Assembly: GCA_000620205.1 (NCBI GenBank)
Contig: JHVP01000003.1
Coordinates: 248,001-312,000 of the forward strand
Source of the DNA: Geodermatophilaceae bacterium URHA0031
GTDB taxonomy: Bacteria; Actinomycetota; Actinomycetes; Mycobacteriales; Geodermatophilaceae
Length of the DNA stretch: 64,000 nucleotides
Reading direction: 5' to 3'
The notes under the pieces were generated by a model. That model was not told the origin of the DNA. It searched no databases and saw nothing but the letters and a program-made list of their open reading frames with translations. Both the position numbers and the translations under genes were made by a program. Below are positions 18,230 to 26,113 of the stretch, piece after piece. Position 1 is the stretch's first letter. Each line of letters opens with the position of its first letter.

Positions 18230-19214
18230 GGCGGCGGACCGGGCCGGCTCGACCGCACCCGAGTTCTGCCGCGAGGAACCGACGCCTGCGCCGCGCTCGA
18301 CCCCCGTCGGCCGGCTGGACCCGGCGCGCTGCTCGGTCCAGGCGCTGCTGCGCGGCGACTCCTCGGTGGCGACCGCGCCGCCGGCCCGGCGCTGGCTGCT
18401 GGTCGAGCAGCCGGGACCGTGGGGCCGCGACGCGCTGCTGGAGTCCCGGTTCGACCGGCGGGTGGCGTCCCGGCTGGCCGCCCGCGCCCGTGAGCTGGGC
18501 GTGCGCATCCAGCTGGTCCGCCGCGCCGGGGGCCGGCTGTCGGACTCCGGCCGGCGCTGGGCGGTCGCCGACACCACACCCGGGGTGGAGACGGTCTGGT
18601 GGTCCACCCGCGAGTCCGACACCGACCTGCTGCAGCTGCCGTGGGACGGGTCGGTCGGCACGCCGTCGCAGGCGCCGACCTACCTGGTGTGCACGCACGG
18701 CGCGCACGACGTCTGCTGCGCCGTCCGCGGCCGCCCGCTGGCCCGCGCCCTCCCGGCCGACGGCCCGGCGGACGTCTGGGAGACCAGCCACCTCGGCGGT
18801 GACCGGTTCGCCGCGAACGTCGTCGTCCTGCCGTGGGGGCTGGTCTACGGGCAGGTGCCCGAGGACGGCGGCGGGCTGGTCGCCGCCTCCGCCGCCGGCC
18901 AGGTGGTGCTGCCGCTGCTGCGCGGCCGGTCCGGGCTGGCACCGGCGGCGCAGGCGGCGCAGCACGCCGCCCGCCGGGAGCTCGGGCTGCTCGGCGTGAC
19001 CGACCTCCCGGTGCGTCGGGTCCGGGCCCTGCCGGCGCCGGCGCCGGGCGTCGACCGCTTCGACGTCGTCCTCACCGGCCCGGACGGGGACGTTGTCGTC
19101 ACCGTGGAGAGCCGGCTGTCCAGCACCGCGGAGCGGCTGACCTGCGCGGCGGCACTACCGGGTCACTGGCGCAGCTGGCACCCGCTGGGACTCCGGGTCG
19201 GCGCCCCGGCCTGA
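18198..19214 (+). CDS. Sucrase/ferredoxin-like (thioredoxin-fold [2Fe-2S]) family protein
   Basis: 338-residue protein of the Suc_Fer-like family. Typical motifs are PARCSVQALLRGD (C45), RWLLVEQPGPWGRDALLES and VCTHGAHDVCCAVRGRP (C165, C173, C174). SHLGGDRFAANVVVLPWGL is the family's C-terminal signature. These cysteines resemble thioredoxin-like ferredoxins, so redox or iron-sulfur function is likely. ATG 18198 gives a 32-bp overlap with the oxygenase gene, and GTG 18207 is an alternative. Its position behind an Fe(II)-dependent oxygenase suggests electron supply or iron handling for that enzyme. The gene ends 3 nt before the stop of the convergent phosphatase gene. Confidence 0.85.
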   Translation: METVAAIPDGEAADRAGSTAPEFCREEPTPAPRSTPVGRLDPARCSVQALLRGDSSVATAPPARRWLLVEQPGPWGRDALLESRFDRRVASRLAARARELGVRIQLVRRAGGRLSDSGRRWAVADTTPGVETVWWSTRESDTDLLQLPWDGSVGTPSQAPTYLVCTHGAHDVCCAVRGRPLARALPADGPADVWETSHLGGDRFAANVVVLPWGLVYGQVPEDGGGLVAASAAGQVVLPLLRGRSGLAPAAQAAQHAARRELGLLGVTDLPVRRVRALPAPAPGVDRFDVVLTGPDGDVVVTVESRLSSTAERLTCAAALPGHWRSWHPLGLRVGAPA

Positions 19215-19217
19215 GCC

Positions 19218-20390
19218 TCAGTGCAGCGCGCGGCCACGGGCGGCGAGCAGCGGGACAGCCAGCTCGGCCGAGGTGAGCGAGCCGTGGAACGCCGCCAGCA
19301 GCGAGGTGTGCGGCTCGGTCGCCATGTCGGTGAACGCCCAGCTGCTGCGGGCCAGGGCGACCACGTCGCCGATCCGGTCGGCCAGCTGCTCCTGGACGTC
19401 GCCGAAGACCCCGCTGGCGATCGCCTCGGCCCGGCTGACCACCCACGCGCGGTGCCCGAGCACCGACCGCCAGGTGGCGAGGACGTCGTCGGCGGCGCCG
19501 GGTTCGGTGTGCACGTACCGGGCGCGCGGCTCCCCGGTGACCAGCCGCACGCCGTCGGTCAGGCCGGGCTCCTCCCCCACGTCCAGCCGGGTGCCGGCCG
19601 GCACGTCGACCATGCCGTGGTCGGCGGTGACCAGCAGGACGGCGTCGTCGGGGAGCCCGGCGGCGAGCTGCTCGACCATCCGGTCGACGACGCCGAGCTG
19701 GTGCCGCCAGCTGGCGGAGTCGACGCCGCGGACGTGACCGGTGAGGTCGAGCTCGGGGGTGTAGCCGTAGACCAGGCTGCGGTCCCCGGCGGCCAGCGCG
19801 GCGTGCACGACCCCCACCAGGTCGCCGGGGCTGTAGGCGTTGGCGTAGTCGGCGCCGCGGTAGGCCGCCCGGGTCAGCCCGGAGCGGGCGAAGGCGTGCG
19901 GGCCGACCGCGGTGCAGGTGACGCCGTGCGCGGTGGCCTGCTCGAAGACCGTCGGCTGCGCCTGCCACTGCAGCGGGTCGGGGTCGTCGCGCCAGTGCAC
20001 GTGGTTGAGGGTGCGGCCCTCGCCGGGCACCTCGGTGACGAAGCCGAGCACGCCGTGGCCGCCCGGCGGCAGCCCGGTGCCCAGGGTGGTGAGGCTGACC
20101 GGGGTGGTGCTCGGGCAGGGCGCCGACAGCACCCCGGCCGGGGTGCCGAGCGCGTTGAGCACCGGCGCCTCGTCGCGGTGCTCGGCCAGCAGCTCGGCGC
20201 CCAGACCGTCGACCAGCAGGACGGCGACCCTGCGCGCGCCGCCGAGGGCGGGCGTCAGGTCCAGCGGGTCGGCCGGCAGGTCGCCGCGGCGGACCGGCAC
20301 ACCGAGCGCGGTCGCGACGCTGGGCAGCACGTCGGCGAGGGTGTTCGCGCCGTACGCGGGGACCGCGAAGTCGTCGGGCGGGACCGTCAC
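19218..20390 (-). CDS. Alkaline-phosphatase-superfamily protein (nucleotide pyrophosphatase/phosphodiesterase type)
   Basis: 390-residue metal-dependent hydrolase. VAVLLVDGLGAELL carries the first metal-binding Asp, CPSTTPVSLTTLGTG carries the nucleophilic Thr region, LDLTGHVRGVDS and VTADHGMVDVPAGTR carry the second metal sites, and EPHTSLLAAFHGSLT carries the last His. This is the NPP layout. No signal peptide is seen, so it is probably cytoplasmic. GTG 20390 overlaps the stop of the upstream methyltransferase by 4 bp. The substrate is unknown. Confidence 0.87.
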   Translation of the reverse strand: MTVPPDDFAVPAYGANTLADVLPSVATALGVPVRRGDLPADPLDLTPALGGARRVAVLLVDGLGAELLAEHRDEAPVLNALGTPAGVLSAPCPSTTPVSLTTLGTGLPPGGHGVLGFVTEVPGEGRTLNHVHWRDDPDPLQWQAQPTVFEQATAHGVTCTAVGPHAFARSGLTRAAYRGADYANAYSPGDLVGVVHAALAAGDRSLVYGYTPELDLTGHVRGVDSASWRHQLGVVDRMVEQLAAGLPDDAVLLVTADHGMVDVPAGTRLDVGEEPGLTDGVRLVTGEPRARYVHTEPGAADDVLATWRSVLGHRAWVVSRAEAIASGVFGDVQEQLADRIGDVVALARSSWAFTDMATEPHTSLLAAFHGSLTSAELAVPLLAARGRALH

Positions 20391-21121
20391 GGGCGGGTGG
20401 CCAGCACGTGCAGCCCGGTCGCGACGTCGCGGTAGGGCGACGTGGTCGCCAGGGTGAGCTCCAGGGCGCGCAGCGCGCCGACGTCGGCACCGGTGGAGGC
20501 GCCGAGCAGGTCGGTGACGACGGAGACCCCGCGCCACTCCCCTGGCTCCAGGCCGGCGCCGGCGAGCAGGGTGAGCAGCTCCTCGGGGGTGAACCGGCGG
20601 CGGGCCGGTCCGCCGCGGGCCGGGGCCGGGTCCTCCCCGGTGAGCAGGGCGCGCGCCTCGACCGGGTGGCCCCCGACCGCGCGGGCCAGCACGGCGCCGG
20701 CGAGGTTCGCCGAGGCGGTGGAGAGCCGGCCACCGGGGCGGAGCACACCGGCGATCTGCTGCAGCGTGCTGGCCGGGTCGTCGACGACCTCGAGGACGAA
20801 GTGGCAGAGCACCAGGTCGAACAGGTCAGCCGACGGCAGCGCGGTGAGCATCCGGTCGCCGTCGCCCTGCACGCCGCGGACCCGCTCGCCGACCCCCGCG
20901 GTCGCGGCCCGGCGGTGCAGGGTGGCCAGCGCGTCCGCGCTGGGGTCGACCACGGTGACCTGGTGCCCCAGCTCGGCCAGCGGGACGGCGAACATCCCGC
21001 TCCCGCCGCCGACGTCGAGCACCTGCAGCGGGGCGCCGGTGGTGACGACGGGGTCGAGCGCGGCCCAGATCGCCGCCGTCCGGGCCGGGGCCTGCGCTGC
21101 GGCGGCGGGGAGGGTCGTCAC
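20387..21121 (-). CDS. Class I SAM-dependent methyltransferase
   Basis: 244-residue methyltransferase. Motif I is VLDVGGGSGMFAVPLAELG (about 35-53), VTVVDPSADAL is the acidic loop, DLVLCHFVLEVVDDP is motif IV, and VLRPGGRLS is the post-motif strand. It resembles the SmtA/CmoM-like group by eye. The start GTG or ATG at 21121 follows a 111-bp gap to dnaE2 that is largely occupied by a dispersed hairpin repeat. Coupled to the downstream phosphodiesterase by a GTGA overlap. The substrate cannot be inferred. Confidence 0.88.
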   Translation of the reverse strand: MTTLPAAAAQAPARTAAIWAALDPVVTTGAPLQVLDVGGGSGMFAVPLAELGHQVTVVDPSADALATLHRRAATAGVGERVRGVQGDGDRMLTALPSADLFDLVLCHFVLEVVDDPASTLQQIAGVLRPGGRLSTASANLAGAVLARAVGGHPVEARALLTGEDPAPARGGPARRRFTPEELLTLLAGAGLEPGEWRGVSVVTDLLGASTGADVGALRALELTLATTSPYRDVATGLHVLATRP

Positions 21122-21164
21122 CCCGGGGAGCCTAGTGGCGGCCCCGCTGACCCGCCGTCTCCCG

Positions 21165-21232
21165 CTGGAACGACCCCGTTGCAGGGGCCCGCGCTGAGCC
21201 TGCGAAGCGTGGGGGGCAACGGGGTCCTTCGT
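21165..21232 (-). repeat. Dispersed stop-codon hairpin repeat, copy B
   Basis: 68-nt element that begins directly after the dnaE2 TAG stop (21233-21235) with ACGAAGG on the minus strand and ends CGTTCCAG. Outer arms GACCCCGTTGC and GCAACGGGGTC are perfect 11-bp complements. It matches copy A at 14357-14423 at most unpaired positions, while the stem bases differ in compensating pairs. Confidence 0.75.
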
Positions 21233-24200
21233 CTAGTGGCCGGAGCTGCCGGGGCTGGAGTGCCACAGCTTCCGCGGCGGGCCTGCTGCCGCGCGGCGGG
21301 CAGCCGTCGCGGCGTCCTCCCCGGCCGGCTTGATGTCGGCGTAGGGCGACATCCGGAACCCGGTCGGGTGCACCAGCACCGGCCGCACCACCACCGGTCG
21401 CGGCCCGTGCGAGGCCGCCGCCCCGGCGATCGCCTGCTCGGTGTAGCTGCCCGGGGCCGCCATCAGCTCGGCGACCGCGGCCAGCCCGCCGGTCTCCCAG
21501 GCCTCGTGCAGCGCCGGCAGCTCCCACGCGCCGGTGGCCCGCATCGACACCCCCCGCGGCCCCGTCCGGCGCATCACCCCGCGGATCACCAGCAGCCAGG
21601 AGTGGAAGACCGTCGCGGCGTAGGGCCCCTGCACGTCCTCGAAGAAGGTCGAGTCCGCGCACCCGGTGCCGTCGTCCAGGGTCACGAACACCACCCGTCG
21701 GCCGGACCGGATCGGCGGGGTCTGGGTGGCCACCTTCACCCCGCCGACCAGCACCTCGGCCCCGCTGCGGCAGCCCAGCAGCTCACCTGCCGGCACCGCG
21801 CCCAGCGCGGCCAGGAACGGCCGGTAGAACTCCACGACGTGCCGGCTGGCGTCCAGCCCGAGCACCTCCAGCTCGGCCCGCACCCGCTCGGCGTCGGTGA
21901 ACTCCGGCAGCCCGGAGCTGACGAACTCCGGCATCCCGCCCTCGGTACCGGGGACGTCGAACGGCCCCGGCTCCACGTCCGGACCCGTGCCGGCGCCGAA
22001 CAGCTCCAGCCCGAGCTGCCCGGTGCTGCTCGCCCGGGCACCGCTGCGGCTCCAGCGGTCCAGCTCGCCGATCTGCAGCAGCAGGTCGCGGCGGGTCACC
22101 TGCTCCCGCCGTCGGGTCGGCCGGCCGGCCTCGCTGTCCCGCACCCCGAAGCCGTAGACGGAGTCGAAGCCGCCGGCCAGCACCAGCCGCTCCGCCACCG
22201 GCCGGGACACCCCCGCCCGGCTCCAGAAGTCCGCGAGCGAGCGGTAGGGCTGACCGGCGACGATCCGGGCGACCTCGTCGTCGGTGATGCCCTTGACGTC
22301 GGCCAGCGACAGCCGGATGCCGTACCGGGAGGGATCGGGCATCGACCCCGGCATCCAGGACGGGCGCTCGCGCGGCGGTGCACCCGGGTCGTCGTCCTCG
22401 CCCGGTGGGTCCACCGGCTCGACCCGGTAGCTGCCGGCCGAGGCGTTCACGTCCAGGCCGAGCACCCGCACACCGAAGTTGCGGGCGTCGTCGAGGATCA
22501 GCCGCTTGGGGTACATGCCGGGGTCGTGGGTGAGCACCCCGGCCAGGAAGGCCGCGGTGTGGTGGGTCTTCAGCCAGGCGGACTGGTAGGTGGGCAACGC
22601 GAACGCCGCGGCGTGCGCCTTGCAGAACCCGAAGGAGCCGAAGGCGACCAGCACCTCCCACACCCGCTCCACCACCTCGACGGCGAAGCCCTCCTCCAGC
22701 GCCCGGGGGGCGAACCAGGCCTTGACCTCCGGATGGGCGTCGCGCTCCCCCAGCGCCCGGCGCACCTCGTCGGCCTCGGCCAGCGAGCAGCCGGTCATGG
22801 CGGACACGATCATCAGCACCTGCTCGTGGAAGACCACCACCCCGGCGGTCTGCTCCAGCGCCGGCTGCAGCGCCGGGTGCAGGTACACCGGGTCGCGCCA
22901 GCCGTTCCGGGCCATCAGGAACGGGGTGACCATGTCGCTCTTGACCGGCCCGGGCCGGAACAGCGAGATGTCGACGATGAGGTCCTCGAAGGTCTGCGGC
23001 CCGAACTTGCCGACCAGCTCGCGCTGCCCCGGCGACTCGATCTGGAACATGCCCAGCGTCCGGGTGCTGCGGATCAGCTCGAAGGTGGCCGGGTCGTCCC
23101 GGGGCACGGTGTCGATGTCCACCTGCTCCCCGTCGACCCGGGCCACCTCGTCCATCGCGTGCGCGATCGCCGACTGCATGCGGATGCCCAGCAGGTCCAG
23201 CTTGAGCAGCCCGAGCTCCTCGACGTCGTCCTTGTCGAACTGGCTCATCGGGTAGCCCAGGTAGCTGTTCTCCACCGGGGTGCGGTCCAGCAGCGTCGCG
23301 TCGGACAGCAGCACCCCGCACGGGTGCAGCGCGATGTGCCGGGGCAGGCCGTCGAGCCGGGCGACCAGGTCGAACACCAGGTCCAGGTCACCGCTGCCGC
23401 CGCTGCGCCGCGAGCCCATCCGGCTGGCCCGCAGCTCCGGCAGGTCACGCAGCGCGGCGTGCACCTGGTTGGCCCGGATGTGCGGGAACGCCTTGGCCAC
23501 CGCGTCGACCTCCGCCGGCGGGAGCCCCAGCGCCGCCCCCACGTCGCGGATGGCGTGCCGCACCCGGTAGGTGTCCATCATCGAGATGCAGCTGACCCGG
23601 TGCGCACCGAAGCGCTCGATCACCGCGTCGTAGACCTCCATCCGCCGGGCGGACTCGACGTCGATGTCGATGTCGGGCAGCTGGTGGCGCAGCGGGGAGA
23701 GGAAGCGCTCCATCAGCAGGCCGTAGCGCATCGGGTCGACGTCGGAGATGCCGAGCAGGTAGGTGACCAGGCTGCCGGCACCCGACCCGCGGGCCGCCGC
23801 CCGCACCCGCAGCTCCTTGATCAGCGCGACCACGTCGGCGACGGTGAGGAAGTAGGAGGGGTAGCCGAGCTCGTCGATCACCGCCAGCTCGTCCTCCAGC
23901 CGCTCGCGCACCGCTGCCGAGGGGGTCATCGCCCGCCGGCCGAAGCCCGCCTCGCAGCGCGCCCGCAGCACCCCCGAGGGACCCAGCCCGCGCTCGGCCG
24001 CCGTGGTGACCACGTCCAGCTCGGGGTAGCGCACGGTGCCGATGCCCAGGTCCGCGCGCACGTCGACCGCGCACTGCTCGGCGATCCCGGCGGTGGTGGC
24101 CAGCAGCTGCCGGGCGGCGTCCCGGTCGGGGCCGGCCAGCTCCTCGGCGAGGTCGGCCATCTCCTTGCCCGACTTCAGGTACCCCTCGGCCGTGCGCCGG

Positions 24201-24976
24201 TCGACGTGCCGCTGGCCCAGCGGCACCAGCCGGCGGCTGGCGTCCAGCACGTCGGCGGTGGGCGCGTCGAGGGCGTCGACGTAGCGGACCGCGTTGGTGA
24301 GCACCGCCGGCACCCCGGTCTCGGCGGCGAACCGCAGCAGCGCCTGGGCCCGGGACCGGTCGCCCTGGCCGCGGTGGTGCACCACCTCGAGGGCGAGCTG
24401 GCCACGACCGAACACCGCCTGCCAGGCCGCCAGCCGGGCGCGCGCCAGGTCGGCGTGCCCCTCCGCCAGCGCCCGGCCCACCGAGGACCCCGGCCCCAGC
24501 AGGGCCAGCAGCCCGGGAGCGTGCGCGGCGGCCAGCGGCAGCGAGCTGACCGGCTCGCCGCGGGTGCCGCCCAGGTGGGTGGCGCTGGTCAGCCGGCACA
24601 GCGACGCCCAGCCGACGCCGTCCTTGGCGAGGAAGGTGACCCGCGGCAGCCGCGGGTCGACGCTGGCGCCGCCGCGGGCCGGGGCGCGGCGCCCGGCCGG
24701 GTGCCGCGCCCGGTGCAGGTCGGCGGCCCGTACCCGGCCCGGCTCGCCGCCGGCCACGGGGTCGACGGCGAGGTCGACCCCGAACAGCGGCCGGATCCCC
24801 GCCGTCCGGCAGGCGACGGCGAACTTCACCGCGCCGTACAAGCCGTCCCGGTCGGTCAGCGCCAGGGCGCCCATGCCGTGCTCGGCGGCGCGGGCGACGA
24901 GGTCGGCCGGGTGGTTGGCGCCGTGCCGCATCGAGTAGCCGGACGCGACGTGCAGGTGGACGAAGGGGTCGCTCAC
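21233..24976 (-). CDS. dnaE2: Error-prone DNA polymerase DnaE2 (C-family)
   Basis: 1247-residue C-family polymerase of the SOS mutagenesis pathway. The N-terminal PHP domain contains VHLHVASGYSMRHG and ALTDRDGLYGAVKFA. Active-site acidic motifs are in LPDIDIDVESARRMEVYD (about residue 430) and GLLKLDLLGIRMQSAI. ARGSGAGSLVTYLLGISDVDP, AFGSFGFCKAHAAAFA and a C-terminal OB-fold region ending in KLWHSSPGSSGH follow. That ending and the shortened C-terminus are typical of DnaE2 rather than replicative DnaE1. It is somewhat longer than usual, mainly through an Arg/Gly/Pro-rich insert near residues 75-115. GTG 24976 overlaps the upstream HEPN gene stop by 4 bp. The operon begins near an SOS box at 25923. 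Confidence 0.95.
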   Translation of the reverse strand: MSDPFVHLHVASGYSMRHGANHPADLVARAAEHGMGALALTDRDGLYGAVKFAVACRTAGIRPLFGVDLAVDPVAGGEPGRVRAADLHRARHPAGRRAPARGGASVDPRLPRVTFLAKDGVGWASLCRLTSATHLGGTRGEPVSSLPLAAAHAPGLLALLGPGSSVGRALAEGHADLARARLAAWQAVFGRGQLALEVVHHRGQGDRSRAQALLRFAAETGVPAVLTNAVRYVDALDAPTADVLDASRRLVPLGQRHVDRRTAEGYLKSGKEMADLAEELAGPDRDAARQLLATTAGIAEQCAVDVRADLGIGTVRYPELDVVTTAAERGLGPSGVLRARCEAGFGRRAMTPSAAVRERLEDELAVIDELGYPSYFLTVADVVALIKELRVRAAARGSGAGSLVTYLLGISDVDPMRYGLLMERFLSPLRHQLPDIDIDVESARRMEVYDAVIERFGAHRVSCISMMDTYRVRHAIRDVGAALGLPPAEVDAVAKAFPHIRANQVHAALRDLPELRASRMGSRRSGGSGDLDLVFDLVARLDGLPRHIALHPCGVLLSDATLLDRTPVENSYLGYPMSQFDKDDVEELGLLKLDLLGIRMQSAIAHAMDEVARVDGEQVDIDTVPRDDPATFELIRSTRTLGMFQIESPGQRELVGKFGPQTFEDLIVDISLFRPGPVKSDMVTPFLMARNGWRDPVYLHPALQPALEQTAGVVVFHEQVLMIVSAMTGCSLAEADEVRRALGERDAHPEVKAWFAPRALEEGFAVEVVERVWEVLVAFGSFGFCKAHAAAFALPTYQSAWLKTHHTAAFLAGVLTHDPGMYPKRLILDDARNFGVRVLGLDVNASAGSYRVEPVDPPGEDDDPGAPPRERPSWMPGSMPDPSRYGIRLSLADVKGITDDEVARIVAGQPYRSLADFWSRAGVSRPVAERLVLAGGFDSVYGFGVRDSEAGRPTRRREQVTRRDLLLQIGELDRWSRSGARASSTGQLGLELFGAGTGPDVEPGPFDVPGTEGGMPEFVSSGLPEFTDAERVRAELEVLGLDASRHVVEFYRPFLAALGAVPAGELLGCRSGAEVLVGGVKVATQTPPIRSGRRVVFVTLDDGTGCADSTFFEDVQGPYAATVFHSWLLVIRGVMRRTGPRGVSMRATGAWELPALHEAWETGGLAAVAELMAAPGSYTEQAIAGAAASHGPRPVVVRPVLVHPTGFRMSPYADIKPAGEDAATAARRAAAGPPRKLWHSSPGSSGH

Positions 24977-25485
24977 CGACCCGAGCGCCCGGCCGGGCGA
25001 CGGCGGCCGCCGTCCATCGACCGGAGGCGGGCCGGGGACTGCGGGGGCACCGCCCGGCTGATCGACGTCTCGACGACGCCGAGGAACGTGGTGACGTCGC
25101 GGACCAGGTCGTCGGCCTCACGCTCGGTGACCGCGGAGGAGAGCCCGGCCTCGGCCGCGGCACGCTTGGCCGCACCGGCGGCGAAGAACGCCGCCCACTC
25201 ACCCAGCTCCGGTGCGACCTGGCCGATGAGCACCCAGGCGCTGCGCGGTCGGCGGCGGCCCTGCTCGGGCTGGGTGCGGGCAGCGAGCACCGCGGCCGCA
25301 CCGCGGAGTGCGGCCAGGTGGGCGGTGGCGTAGCGCCAGCCGGCGTCGGGGCAGGTGGCGGCCTCGGTCAGCCCGCGGTGGGCCTGGCCGAGCAGCTGGG
25401 CGGCGACGGCCGGGAGCGGCGGGGGCAGCGGGAGCTGGCCCTCGGCGGGCCGGTCGTCGTAGGACATGACGCGTGCGGCGCCCAT
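24973..25485 (-). CDS. SAV_6107-type HEPN domain protein
   Basis: 170-residue helical protein. SAWVLIGQVAPELGEWAAFFAAGAAKRAAAEAG resembles the SAV_6107 family of HEPN-like proteins that occur beside dnaE2 and dinB genes in actinobacteria (from memory). The N-terminus is proline-rich (QLPLPPPLPAVAAQLL), and SAVTEREADDLVRDVTTFLGVVE forms the last helices. The start ATG 25485 shares one base with the DUF6504 stop (TGATG), and the stop overlaps the dnaE2 start. An ATG at 25467 is an alternative. A DNA-damage role is inferred only from the operon. Confidence 0.75.
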   Translation of the reverse strand: MGAARVMSYDDRPAEGQLPLPPPLPAVAAQLLGQAHRGLTEAATCPDAGWRYATAHLAALRGAAAVLAARTQPEQGRRRPRSAWVLIGQVAPELGEWAAFFAAGAAKRAAAEAGLSSAVTEREADDLVRDVTTFLGVVETSISRAVPPQSPARLRSMDGGRRRPAGRSGR

Positions 25486-25805
25486 CAGTCGTGCGCCCGG
25501 ACGAGCAGCCACTGGTTGGCCGTGGGCTCCCAGGACAGGTCGAACACCCCGGCGAAGCTCATCCGGGACCGCCCGGCGCGGACCGCCTCGACCCGCCAGA
25601 CCTGCCGGGTGGCGACCAGCTCCGCCGATGCCCCGCCGGTGGGGTCGGCCTGCCACCACGGCGCGGTCTCCACCCAGGAGTCGAGCAGCTCCCCCACGAC
25701 GTAGCGCGTCTGGCCCCGCCAGAACTGGGCCGGCCCCGACGGCCCCGGCTCGACCTGCACCTCTTCACCGACGCGGCCTCCGGCCCCGACGAGCACCCGG
25801 CTCAT
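25485..25805 (-). CDS. DUF6504-like small protein, first gene of the dnaE2 operon
   Basis: 106-residue protein starting MSRVLVGAGGRVGEEVQVE at ATG 25805, with GGGAG seven nt upstream. FWRGQTRYVVGELLDSWVE and TRQVWRVEAVRAG in the centre and a C-terminal FDLSWEPTANQWLLVRAHD resemble the small family often found next to SOS polymerases in actinobacteria. It is probably a compact beta-rich fold. It shares its stop with the HEPN gene start. The SOS box lies 118 nt upstream of its start. No biochemical function is known to me. Confidence 0.75.
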   Translation of the reverse strand: MSRVLVGAGGRVGEEVQVEPGPSGPAQFWRGQTRYVVGELLDSWVETAPWWQADPTGGASAELVATRQVWRVEAVRAGRSRMSFAGVFDLSWEPTANQWLLVRAHD

Positions 25806-25922
25806 GACAGACTCCCGCACTCTCGGCCCCCACCCGTGGCACCGTCACCCGACCCGGCGGGGGAAGCACCTGCGCACCGAGGTGCGCGGGTGGCCCGGGT
25901 CGGTGGACGGCTCCACCGGTGT

Positions 25923-25938
25923 TCGAACAGGTGTTCGA
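25923..25938 (-). promoter_or_regulatory. SOS box of the DUF6504-HEPN-dnaE2 operon
   Basis: TCGAACAGGTGTTCGA fits the actinobacterial LexA consensus TCGAACnnnnGTTCGA. It sits inside a 12-bp tandem duplication, GGTGTTCGAACA at 25918-25929 and again at 25930-25941, so extra half-sites are present. It lies between the divergent DUF6504 gene (start 25805) and MFS gene (start 26114), and could act on either. The error-prone polymerase operon is the expected target. The rest of the 25806-26113 gap shows no gene. Confidence 0.8.
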
Positions 25939-26113
25939 ACACGGAGAAGTAGACCGGACCACGCCGAGGGCGTCAAGCCGGCACGAGCGTGTCCGGGCAC
26001 GTGTCGTTGCAGCCACTGCACCGACCGGTAACTGCCTTGCCCGGGAGTCCTCCCGCGCGGTCGACTGGTGCAGCTCGCCGACCGTCGGGCCCGTCCACCA
26101 GCAGGAGGAACAC

